NCBI GenBank assembly: GCA_030146725.1
Contig: JASLBJ010000047.1
Location: 1-13,283, forward strand
Origin: Sphingomicrobium sp.
GTDB lineage: Bacteria > Pseudomonadota > Alphaproteobacteria > Sphingomonadales > Sphingomonadaceae
DNA: 13,283 nucleotides
Direction of reading: 5' to 3'
Positions within the stretch are counted from its first letter, which is position 1; the number at the start of each line of letters is the position of its first letter. The notes under the pieces were generated by a model, which saw only the letters and a program-made list of their open reading frames with translations, had not been told where the DNA came from and searched no databases. Shown here in pieces: positions 7,305 through 13,283 of the stretch. A program made the position numbers and the translations under genes.

Positions 7305-8533
7305 AGCCGACCGGCCCGATCCCGCCTGGCTTTGAACGCAGCGATGACGGCATGTTGTCGATCGCCGGCCGCCGCGTCGACGACCTCGTCGCCCAAGCAG
7401 GGAACACGCCGCTGTTCGTCTACGACACCTCCATTATCCGCCGCCAGGCAGCAGCTTTCCGCGCCGCGATGCCCGCGACCCTCGGTCTGCATTACGCAAT
7501 CAAGGCCAACCCCTTCGCGCCACTGCTCGACGCGATGACCTCACTCGTCGACGGCTTCGACGTCGCGTCGGCCGGCGAACTAGATCGCGCGCTCGACGCC
7601 GGCATGACCCCCGACCGCATCAGCTTCGCCGGCCCAGGCAAGCGCGACGAGGAGCTTGCCGCGGCGATCCGCGCAGGCGTGACCATCAACCTGGAATCGG
7701 CCGGAGAGGCGACACGCGCGATCGCCATCGCCGCTACGCTCGGGTCACGCCCGCGACTCGCGGTCAGGGTCAACCCCGACTTCGAACTCAAGGGCTCGGG
7801 GATGCGCATGGGCGGCGGCGCCAAGCCGTTCGGCGTGGATAGCGAATGCGTGTCCGCGCTGGTCCGCACGCTGCTCGACGCCGGTGCGGACTGGCAGGGC
7901 TTCCACGTCTTCGCCGGCAGCCAGTCCCTCGACGCGAGCGCACTGATCGAAGCGCAGAACGCCAGCCTCGACCTCGTCGCCGCGCTCACCGCCGAGGTCG
8001 GAACCCCGCCGCCGCTGGTTAATCTCGGCGGCGGCTTCGGCATCCCTTATTTCGCGGGAATGCAGCCGCTCGACCTCGAACCTATCGGCAATAATCTCCG
8101 CAACCGCCTGGAAAAGCTACCAGACTCGCTCCGACAAACCCGCTTCGCACTCGAACTCGGCCGCTGGCTGGTGGGGGAGGCGGGGGTCTATGTCACCCGC
8201 ATCGTCGATCGCAAGACAAGCCGCCGCCGCCTGTTCCTGGTGTGCGACGGCGGCATGCACCATCAACTCGCCGCCAGCGGCAATCTCGGCGCCGTCGTCC
8301 GCCGCAACTATCCGGTAGCGCTCGCCAACGATTTCGGCGGCGACCCGGACGCGGAGCCCGCGACCATCGTCGGGCCGCTATGCACCCCCCTCGACATCCT
8401 CGCCGACGAGATCGCGCTCCCCAGCGCCAACGAGGGTGACCTGATCGCCGTCTTCCTGGCGGGCGCCTACGGCCTCACCGCAAGCCCGCAGGCGTTCCTC
8501 GGCCACCCGAGCCCGCGCGAACTGCTCGTCTGA
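7301..8533 (+). CDS. PLP-dependent fold-III decarboxylase, exosortase A-associated type
   Basis: Predicted amino-acid decarboxylase of the DAP/ornithine decarboxylase superfamily (alanine-racemase-like TIM barrel plus beta domain), cytosolic. The 410-residue protein has PLP lysine K68 in HYAIKANP, FAGPGKRDEEL (109-119), H202 in FHVFAGSQSL, the phosphate-binding glycine loop NLGGGFG (241-247), E285 in ELGRW, C361 in VGPLCTPLD (the position of the catalytic cysteine in this superfamily) and AGAYG (387-391). The segment VCDGGMHHQLAASGN and the C-terminus GHPSPRELLV are typical of the exosortase A-associated subgroup rather than LysA. There is no lysine-biosynthesis context, and the gene overlaps the ligase by four bases. 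It probably acts on a carrier-bound or free amino acid made available by the ligase; the substrate is not readable from sequence. Confidence 0.88.
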   Translation: MKPTGPIPPGFERSDDGMLSIAGRRVDDLVAQAGNTPLFVYDTSIIRRQAAAFRAAMPATLGLHYAIKANPFAPLLDAMTSLVDGFDVASAGELDRALDAGMTPDRISFAGPGKRDEELAAAIRAGVTINLESAGEATRAIAIAATLGSRPRLAVRVNPDFELKGSGMRMGGGAKPFGVDSECVSALVRTLLDAGADWQGFHVFAGSQSLDASALIEAQNASLDLVAALTAEVGTPPPLVNLGGGFGIPYFAGMQPLDLEPIGNNLRNRLEKLPDSLRQTRFALELGRWLVGEAGVYVTRIVDRKTSRRRLFLVCDGGMHHQLAASGNLGAVVRRNYPVALANDFGGDPDAEPATIVGPLCTPLDILADEIALPSANEGDLIAVFLAGAYGLTASPQAFLGHPSPRELLV

Positions 8534-8536
8534 TTA

Positions 8537-8553
8537 TCGCTGTCCTACAGCGA
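8537..8553 (+). terminator. Hairpin just after the decarboxylase stop codon
   Basis: TCGCTGT-CCT-ACAGCGA is a perfect 7-bp stem with a 3-nt loop, starting 4 nt after the stop codon. There is no T-run after it, so function as an intrinsic terminator is uncertain. The core CCTACAGC recurs at 8640-8647. Confidence 0.4.
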
Positions 8554-8612
8554 CGCTCGAGTGCGACAATGACGACGGCTATTGCTCAACGCCGAGTCCC
8601 ACCAGGCGAAAG

Positions 8613-8670
8613 GCGCTCTTAAAGTCACGAAAATGTCGCCCTACAGCATGACAATCGTGACCTTAAGCGC
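8613..8670. repeat. Long inverted repeat spanning the truA stop codon
   Basis: Left arm 8613-8630 and right arm 8655-8670 pair over 15 bp (GCGC, TTAA, then GTCACGA with TCGTGAC), with one A/C mismatch and a 2-nt bulge. The 24-nt loop contains a smaller TGTC/GACA pair. The right arm includes the truA stop codon (8665-8663). In the convergent decarboxylase-truA gap it may work as a bidirectional terminator; no T-run is present. It could also be a degenerate repeated element. Confidence 0.55.
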
Positions 8671-9415
8671 TGACTTCCGGGTAACTCGCGCCTGTGAAAT
8701 ACAACCCGTGCGGCGGCGCATTCAGCCCCAGGGCCGTCCGATCACGCGCCTCCAGCGCACGCGCGATATCCTCGGGCCGCCACTGCCCGCGCCCGACCAT
8801 CGCCAGGCAGCCGACCATCGATCGCACCTGATGATGGAGGAAGCTCCGGGCAGCCGCTTCGATGCGGATTTCCCCGGCCTCGCGCCGCACCTCGAGCCGG
8901 TCGAGCGACTTGACCGCGCTGTCCGACTGGCAATGCGCCGAGCGGAACGTCGTGAAGTCGTGGCATCCAACCAGCATCGCAGCACCCGCCTGCATTGCCG
9001 CCAGGTCGAGCGGCGGGGGTAGATGCCAGACCCGCCCGCGATCCACCGCCGGCGGTGCCCGCCGCTCGAGAATGCGATACAGATAGCGCCGTTCGGTGCA
9101 GGAAAACCGGGCATGCCAGTCACTTGCGACCGGTTGTATCGACAACACCGAAACCGGCGCAGGCCGCACCAGCGCGTTGATCCCCTCGCGCAGCCGCTGC
9201 GCGGTGAATGGCCTGGCGATATCCGCATGCGCTTCCATCGCCAGCGCATGGACCCCGGCGTCGGTCCGGCCGGCGCCATGCACCGCGACCCGCTCGCCGG
9301 TCATCTGCGTGATCGCCGCCTCGATCGCCTGCTGCACCGACGGCCCTTGCGCCTGCCGCTGCCAGCCAAAGAAGGGTCCGCCGTCATATTCGATCGTCAA
9401 CCGCCAGCGGGTCAC
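8663..9415 (-). CDS. truA: tRNA pseudouridine(38-40) synthase
   Basis: Converts uridines 38-40 of the tRNA anticodon arm to pseudouridine; cytosolic. The 250-residue protein has the family start ([19 protein letters not shown]), catalytic D52 in [16 protein letters not shown] and a C-terminal [11 protein letters not shown] segment. The start is GTG at 9415-9413, whose last two bases form part of the fmt stop (GTGA, 4-bp overlap), so truA translation is probably coupled to fmt. An fmt-truA pair is common in alphaproteobacteria. Confidence 0.97.
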   Translation of the reverse strand: MTRWRLTIEYDGGPFFGWQRQAQGPSVQQAIEAAITQMTGERVAVHGAGRTDAGVHALAMEAHADIARPFTAQRLREGINALVRPAPVSVLSIQPVASDWHARFSCTERRYLYRILERRAPPAVDRGRVWHLPPPLDLAAMQAGAAMLVGCHDFTTFRSAHCQSDSAVKSLDRLEVRREAGEIRIEAAARSFLHHQVRSMVGCLAMVGRGQWRPEDIARALEARDRTALGLNAPPHGLYFTGASYPEVSA

Positions 9416-10311
9416 GGCAGGACGGTGCCCGGCGCAATCGCAAATCCCCGCAGCAACTCGCTTGGGCTCATCGCCCCGCGCCCCGCCCGCTGCACCCTGA
9501 GCGGCCGGATGCAGCCGCTCCCGCAGCCGATCGTCAGCGCGTCGTCGAGCACCATACCGGCGTCTCCCGAGCCCTCCACGCCCTCGGCCGCAAGCAGCTT
9601 GATCCGCTCGCCACCGGCTTCGAACCAGGCCCCCGGCGCAGGCGCGAACGCGCGCACCTGCCGCTCGATCTCGACTGCGCTGCGACCCCAGTCGATCCGC
9701 GCCTCGGCCTTGGCGATCTTGGCCGCATAGGTGACGCCCGCCTCGGGCTGAGGCACCGGCGAGGTCGGCCGTGCAAGCCAGTCGAGCAGCGCTTCGGCAC
9801 CAAGTTGCGCCATCCGCTCAAGGACTTCCCCGGCGGTCTTGCCATCGATCGGCATCTCGCGCCGAAGCAGCATTGCCCCGGTATCGAGCCCCTCGTCCAT
9901 CGCCATGATCGTCACGCCGCTGACCGCATCGCCAGCAAGGATCGCGCGCTGGATCGGCGCGGCCCCCCGCCAGCGCGGAAGCAACGACCCATGGACATTG
10001 ACGCACCCCTTGGCCGGCGCATCGAGGATCGGCTTGGGCAGGATCAGCCCATAGGCCGCAACTACCGCCAGCTCGGCTTCCAACTCCCGGAACCGCTCCT
10101 GCTCCTCTTCACCGCGCAGGCTTCGCGGAGTCCGGACTGCGATCCCGAGCGCTTCCGCAGCCACGTGCACCGCGGTCCGCCGCTCGGCCTTGCCGCGCCC
10201 GGCCGGCCGCGGCGGCTGGCAATAAGCCGCAACCACGTCATGACCAGCTGCGACCAGCCGCTCGAGCGTCGGCACCGCGAATTCCGGTGACCCCATGAAG
10301 ATGATCCGCAT
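9412..10311 (-). CDS. fmt: Methionyl-tRNA formyltransferase
   Basis: Formylates the initiator Met-tRNA using 10-formyltetrahydrofolate. The 299-residue protein starts [14 protein letters not shown] and has catalytic N105, H107 and D143 (in [17 protein letters not shown] and DEGLDTGAM), followed by the C-terminal tRNA-binding domain from about residue 205. It is transcribed with truA and divergent from recR-def; the starts of fmt and recR are 47 bp apart. Def, which removes the formyl group added through Fmt, is thus nearby but on the other strand. Confidence 0.97.
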   Translation of the reverse strand: MRIIFMGSPEFAVPTLERLVAAGHDVVAAYCQPPRPAGRGKAERRTAVHVAAEALGIAVRTPRSLRGEEEQERFRELEAELAVVAAYGLILPKPILDAPAKGCVNVHGSLLPRWRGAAPIQRAILAGDAVSGVTIMAMDEGLDTGAMLLRREMPIDGKTAGEVLERMAQLGAEALLDWLARPTSPVPQPEAGVTYAAKIAKAEARIDWGRSAVEIERQVRAFAPAPGAWFEAGGERIKLLAAEGVEGSGDAGMVLDDALTIGCGSGCIRPLRVQRAGRGAMSPSELLRGFAIAPGTVLP

Positions 10312-10326
10312 CGGTGGCGCTATGGC

Positions 10327-10351
10327 TTAGCGGCCCGAAAATTCCTATCTC
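10327..10351 (+). promoter_or_regulatory. Putative recR-def promoter
   Basis: TTAGCGG (10327-10333), 10 nt, then CCTATCTC (10344-10351), with the same TAGCGGCCCGnnnnTTCCTA block as upstream of trxB. The -10 ends 7 nt before the recR ATG. On the opposite strand the same bases contain GCTAAGCC, which could serve as the -10 of fmt, so the two divergent promoters may overlap. Confidence 0.4.
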
Positions 10352-10358
10352 GCAGGCT

Positions 10359-10955
10359 ATGGCCTCCCAGGAAATCGAAGCGCTTGCCCAGGCTCTCGCC
10401 CGGCTCCCCGGACTTGGCCCGCGGTCCGCCCGGCGCGCGGTGCTCCACCTGATGAAGCGCCGCGAATCCGCACTCCAGCCGCTGCTCGCAGCGCTCCAGC
10501 GCGTGTCCGAGCGGCTCGCGGTCTGCTCGACCTGCGGCAATGTCGACACCGCCGATCCGTGCAGCATCTGCCGCGATCCGCGCCGCGACGACAAAAGCCT
10601 GTGCGTGGTCGAGGAGGTCGCAGACTTGTGGGCGCTCGACCGCTCGCGCCTGTTCCCCGGCCGCTACCATGTCCTCGGCGGCCGCCTCTCGGCGCTCGAG
10701 GGCGTCAGGCCCGAGGACCTGACGATCGACAGCCTGATCCGCCGGGTCTCGGCCGGCGGGATCGACGAGGTCGTGCTGGCGATGAACGCGACGCTTGAGG
10801 GGCAGACCACCGCCCACTACCTGGCCGAGCGGCTGGAAACCTTTCCCGTGCGTCTCAGCCAACTTGCCCACGGGCTCCCGGTTGGCGGCGAGCTCGACTA
10901 TCTCGACGAAGGCACGCTCGCCCAGGCCTTGCGCGCCCGCCGCCCGATCGCTTAG
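10359..10955 (+). CDS. recR: Recombination mediator protein RecR
   Basis: Part of the RecFOR pathway that loads RecA at single-stranded gaps. The 198-residue protein has an N-terminal helix-hairpin-helix ([19 protein letters not shown], residues 13-31), a four-cysteine zinc site (C56, C59, C68, C71), a Toprim domain with an acidic cluster at 85-86 (CVVEE), and the conserved end [19 protein letters not shown]. The ATG at 10359 is preferred over the in-frame GTG at 10314, because the family starts just before the hairpin-helix and a -10-like element lies between the two. The stop is 10 nt before the def ATG, so the two form an operon. Confidence 0.95.
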   Translation: MASQEIEALAQALARLPGLGPRSARRAVLHLMKRRESALQPLLAALQRVSERLAVCSTCGNVDTADPCSICRDPRRDDKSLCVVEEVADLWALDRSRLFPGRYHVLGGRLSALEGVRPEDLTIDSLIRRVSAGGIDEVVLAMNATLEGQTTAHYLAERLETFPVRLSQLAHGLPVGGELDYLDEGTLAQALRARRPIA

Positions 10956-10965
10956 CGGCACCGGC

Positions 10966-11523
10966 ATGGCTCTGCTCGACATCATCGAAGTTCCCGATCC
11001 GATCCTCCGCGCGCCCTCATCGCCGGTCGAGCGGGTCGATGACGACCTCCAGCGGCTGATCGCCAGCATGTTCGAGACGATGTACGAAGCGCCCGGCATC
11101 GGCCTCGCCGCGGTCCAGGTCGCGGTCCCGCGTCGGCTGGTCGTGATCGACCTCCAGGACCCCGACCCGGTCGCCGAAGGCGAAGAAGAAGGGCCGCCGA
11201 TCAAGCGCCCGCACGTCTTCATCAACCCCGAGATCGTCGAGCGCTCCGCTACCGCCAAGCGCTACAACGAGGGCTGCCTGTCGATTCCGGAGCAATATGC
11301 CGAGATCGAGCGCCCGGACATCGTCCGCGCCCGCTGGCTCGACGAAACCGGTGCGGCCCGCGAGGGCGAGTTCGGCGGGTTGATGTCGGTCTGCCTCCAG
11401 CACGAGGTCGATCATCTCGATGGCGTGCTGTTCATCGACTATCTGTCGCGGCTGAAGCGCGACATGATCGTCAAGAAGGTCGTTAAAAGCCGCCGCGACC
11501 GCCTCGACTCGGCCGTCCTTTAG
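10966..11523 (+). CDS. def: Peptide deformylase
   Basis: Removes the N-formyl group from new polypeptides; metal-dependent, cytosolic. The 185-residue protein carries all three motifs: GIGLAAVQ (44-51), EGCLS with metal ligand C104, and QHEVDH with H146, E147 and H150. The loop VAEGEEEGPPIKRPHV (69-84) is an acidic insertion seen in many alphaproteobacterial Def proteins. The ATG follows recR by 10 nt without a strong ribosome binding site; re-initiation after recR is likely. Confidence 0.97.
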   Translation: MALLDIIEVPDPILRAPSSPVERVDDDLQRLIASMFETMYEAPGIGLAAVQVAVPRRLVVIDLQDPDPVAEGEEEGPPIKRPHVFINPEIVERSATAKRYNEGCLSIPEQYAEIERPDIVRARWLDETGAAREGEFGGLMSVCLQHEVDHLDGVLFIDYLSRLKRDMIVKKVVKSRRDRLDSAVL

Positions 11524-11526
11524 AGA

Positions 11527-11545
11527 AGTTGGCCTCTAGGCCACT
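11527..11545. terminator. Small hairpin between convergent def and cysteine-rich gene
   Basis: AGT(T)GGCC, loop TCTA, GGCCACT: 7 bp with one bulged T, starting 4 nt after the def stop and overlapping the stop of the minus-strand gene. There is no T-run. A weak bidirectional terminator at best. Confidence 0.3.
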
Positions 11546-11934
11546 CAGACAAGGCTGAGCGCGGCGTTGCGGCAGTCGGTGGCGCACTCGCGGCAGATCT
11601 GCGCACACAGCTTGCAATGCTCATGGTCGTGGCTCTCGCACTCGGCCGCGCAGGCGTCGCATACCCGCGAGCACAGTTCGAGCAGCTCGCGCACCACCTG
11701 GACGTTCGATCCCGTCCGGCGAAGCGCCACGCGAGCCGTCGCATCGCACACGTCCGAACAGTCGAGGCAGGCGCGGATGCACGTGGTCATGTCCATCGCT
11801 TCGGCCATGCACGCGTCGGCGCAGGACGCGGCCATCTTGGCGCAGTACATCGCGTGGTGGACGGCGTCGCCAAGCGGCTGGTTGACGTGGCCACCGGCCT
11901 CGGGGTGCAGCGCGATCATCTTGCGAATGGACAT
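11545..11934 (-). CDS. Four-helix-bundle copper-binding (Csp3/DUF326-like) protein, 16 cysteines
   Basis: Predicted copper(I) storage protein. The 129-residue sequence has 16 cysteines, many as CxxxC pairs (38/42, 52/56, 59/63, 88/92, 95/99, 110/114, 117/121) on predicted helices, with a His-rich turn SHDHEHC (101-107). In the Csp family such cysteines line the core of a four-helix bundle and bind many Cu(I) ions. There is no signal peptide, which fits the cytosolic Csp3 type rather than exported Csp1. The ATG at 11934 is fixed by a strong AGGAGA Shine-Dalgarno sequence; the open frame upstream lacks one. No copper exporter or CueR/CsoR regulator is in view. The gene lies inverted between def and rmuC, like a later insertion into a housekeeping run. 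A zinc-binding role cannot be excluded. Confidence 0.85.
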   Translation of the reverse strand: MSIRKMIALHPEAGGHVNQPLGDAVHHAMYCAKMAASCADACMAEAMDMTTCIRACLDCSDVCDATARVALRRTGSNVQVVRELLELCSRVCDACAAECESHDHEHCKLCAQICRECATDCRNAALSLV

Positions 11935-11935
11935 A

Positions 11936-11946
11936 TGGCTCTCCTG
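11936..11946 (-). promoter_or_regulatory. Strong ribosome binding site of the cysteine-rich gene
   Basis: On the minus strand CAGGAGAGCCAT immediately precedes the ATG at 11934, with AGGAG at the ideal distance of about 7 nt. It is the clearest Shine-Dalgarno sequence in the window and decides the start. Confidence 0.7.
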
Positions 11947-11976
11947 TTGCGTCGCCTCGTTCCACAAACCCGCGGC

Positions 11977-12005
11977 TTGAGCAACCGCTCCCGCGCAGCT
12001 AGGGT
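11977..12005 (+). promoter_or_regulatory. Putative rmuC promoter
   Basis: TTGAGCA (11977-11983), 14 nt, then GCTAGGGT (11998-12005). This would leave a leader of about 28 nt that includes GGGGAA, a weak ribosome binding site before the rmuC ATG. It is divergent from the cysteine-rich gene. Confidence 0.4.
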
Positions 12006-12038
12006 TCGCTCTCTGTTCTGCATCGGGGAAATGGACTG

Positions 12039-13283
12039 ATGGACGCGCTCACGGCTGTGATCCTGGCAATCGCCGCGCTGACCATCGGGCTTGCGCTCGG
12101 CTGGTTCGGCGCCTCGCGGGCCGGCGGCGCGCTCCGCTCCGAGTGCGACGCATTGCGCGAGCGCTGCGGAACCGCAGAGCGCGACGGCGCGGCGGCGACC
12201 GAACGCGGTGCGCGAGCCGAACAATTGCAGACTCTGCTCGACGCGGTCACCACCGAGCGCGACCAGGCCGCACGCGACGTTGCCAGCCTGCGCCCGGTCG
12301 CCGAGCGCGTGTCGCACCTCGAAACCCAGCTCAATACCCTTCGCCTCGAAAAGGAGCAGCTCGCCGCGGCCAACGCGGGGTTCGAGCGCGGCGAGGCCGA
12401 GCGGCAGGACGCGCACGAAAAGCAGCTCGCACAGCTCAAGGAGCTCGAGGCCAAGGTCGAGGCGCGCTTCGGCGACCTCGCCGGCAAGGCGCTCGAGACC
12501 GCTCACGACGCATTCCTCAAGCGGGCCGGGGAGCGGATGACCTTGGAAGGCAACTCACAGGCCTCCAAGCTCCAGTCGCTGCTGCAGCCGGTCGAAGCCA
12601 CGTTGAAGCGCTACGAGGAGGGTCTGCAGCGGGTCGAAAAGGACCGTGTGGACTCCTACGCCGGCCTGCGTGAGCAGATCGAGCACGTCCGCTCGGGGCA
12701 GGGCCAGGTGCGTGACGAAGCCCGGCGGCTCGTCACCGCATTGACCTCCAGCCCCAAGCAGCGTGGACGCTGGGGTGAGAAAAGCCTCGAGAACGTCCTT
12801 GTTCAGGCCGGTCTCGTCAAAGGCATCGACTTCAATATGGAAGTCTCCGTTGACGGCGGCGAGGGACAGTTGCGACCAGATGCGGTCGTGAACCTGCCTG
12901 AAGGCCGCAAGCTCATCATCGACTCCAAATGCTCTCTGAATGCCTATCTCGAAGGCTGCGATGAGGTCGACGACGATAAACGCAGCGTCTGCTTCAAGGC
13001 GCATCTTGATTCGATCGTGCGGCACACGCGGCAGCTGGGCTCCAAGGCGTATTGGGCGCAGTTCGGGGACGCCGCCGACTACGTGATCATGTACATTCCA
13101 GGGGAGCAATTCCTGTCCGCTGCCCTAGATCTGGACCCCGAGCTCTGGGAGAATGCGTTCAAAAATCGCGTGTTGCTCGCGACCCCGACCAACCTCGTTG
13201 CCATCGCGCGCACCGTCGCAAGCGTGTGGAAGCAGGAGAAATTGCGCGAAGGCGCCGAGGAGATCGCCGCGCTCGGCAAGGAA
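12039..13283 (+). CDS. rmuC: DNA recombination protein RmuC (C-terminus cut by the window edge)
   Basis: RmuC limits DNA rearrangements at inverted repeats; it has a PD-(D/E)xK nuclease-like core. The first 415 residues are seen and the frame is open to the last base. There is an N-terminal membrane helix (about 4-23), then a long Glu/Arg/Gln-rich coiled coil (about 33-150). The RmuC core follows, with KQRGRWGE, the nuclease-like RPDAVVNLPEGRK and DSK (D281, D295, K297), and YVIMYIPGEQFLSAAL. The ATG at 12039 is chosen because an ATG at 12031 is followed by a stop after two codons. The missing part should be short, given usual RmuC lengths of about 450-500. Confidence 0.95.
   Translation, partial: MDALTAVILAIAALTIGLALGWFGASRAGGALRSECDALRERCGTAERDGAAATERGARAEQLQTLLDAVTTERDQAARDVASLRPVAERVSHLETQLNTLRLEKEQLAAANAGFERGEAERQDAHEKQLAQLKELEAKVEARFGDLAGKALETAHDAFLKRAGERMTLEGNSQASKLQSLLQPVEATLKRYEEGLQRVEKDRVDSYAGLREQIEHVRSGQGQVRDEARRLVTALTSSPKQRGRWGEKSLENVLVQAGLVKGIDFNMEVSVDGGEGQLRPDAVVNLPEGRKLIIDSKCSLNAYLEGCDEVDDDKRSVCFKAHLDSIVRHTRQLGSKAYWAQFGDAADYVIMYIPGEQFLSAALDLDPELWENAFKNRVLLATPTNLVAIARTVASVWKQEKLREGAEEIAALGKE

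Noticed and set aside
7301..8533. Diaminopimelate decarboxylase LysA
   Set aside because: Same superfamily, but the coupling to an AMP-forming ligase, the nearby carrier protein and the subgroup-like segments around 314-328 and the C-terminus fit the exosortase A-associated group better.
8582..9022. 146-residue plus-strand open frame after the decarboxylase
   Set aside because: Most of it is antisense to truA, and its start lies in the inverted-repeat junction; no domain or ribosome binding site seen.
10320..11258. 312-residue minus-strand open frame
   Set aside because: Overlaps recR and def, both with complete signature motifs on the plus strand.

Overview
The window is high-GC alphaproteobacterial DNA, most likely from a sphingomonad (Sphingomonadales). 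This rests on codon usage, the ppiD / tpiA-secG-pyrG neighbourhood, promoters of the alphaproteobacterial type (TTGNCSS, 10-15 nt, GCTANNWC), and a REP-like GC-rich palindrome of a kind common in these genomes. The species cannot be fixed from the sequence alone. Nothing suggests a phage, plasmid or insertion sequence. Every gap between genes is under 300 bases.

Layout. (1) 1-3206: the first codons of a PpiD/SurA-type periplasmic folding factor on the minus strand, then tpiA (glycolysis), secG (Sec translocon) and pyrG (CTP synthase) on the plus strand. The ppiD-tpiA divergent gap holds a 31-bp tandem repeat. (2) 3275-4243: trxB, thioredoxin reductase, followed by a REP-like palindromic element. 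(3) 4365-8533: an accessory block made of a SAM-dependent methyltransferase and an acyl carrier protein on the minus strand, back to back with an AMP-forming acyl/amino-acid ligase and a PLP-dependent decarboxylase that overlap by ATGA. The ligase and decarboxylase resemble the families named 'exosortase A system-associated', but no exosortase or PEP-CTERM protein is in view. (4) 8534-8670: a junction rich in inverted repeats. (5) 8663-13283: housekeeping genes, with truA and fmt (coupled, minus strand) diverging from recR-def (plus), then a small 16-cysteine copper-storage-like protein (minus), and rmuC (plus), which runs off the end.

The most interesting unit is the block in (3). A ligase, a free-standing carrier protein and a fold-III PLP decarboxylase together suggest that an amino acid is activated, tethered to the carrier and decarboxylated there to give an amine- or aminoacyl-thioester building block. 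The chemistry would resemble BtrI/BtrK in butirosin biosynthesis. The methyltransferase may modify the product or the final polymer. Substrate and product are unknown.

A second theme is regulatory. At five starts (pyrG, trxB, the ACP, the ligase, recR) a GCTANNWC-like -10 element ends only 6-9 nt before the start codon and there is no good ribosome binding site, which points to leaderless or nearly leaderless mRNAs. tpiA and the cysteine-rich gene instead have clear Shine-Dalgarno sequences.
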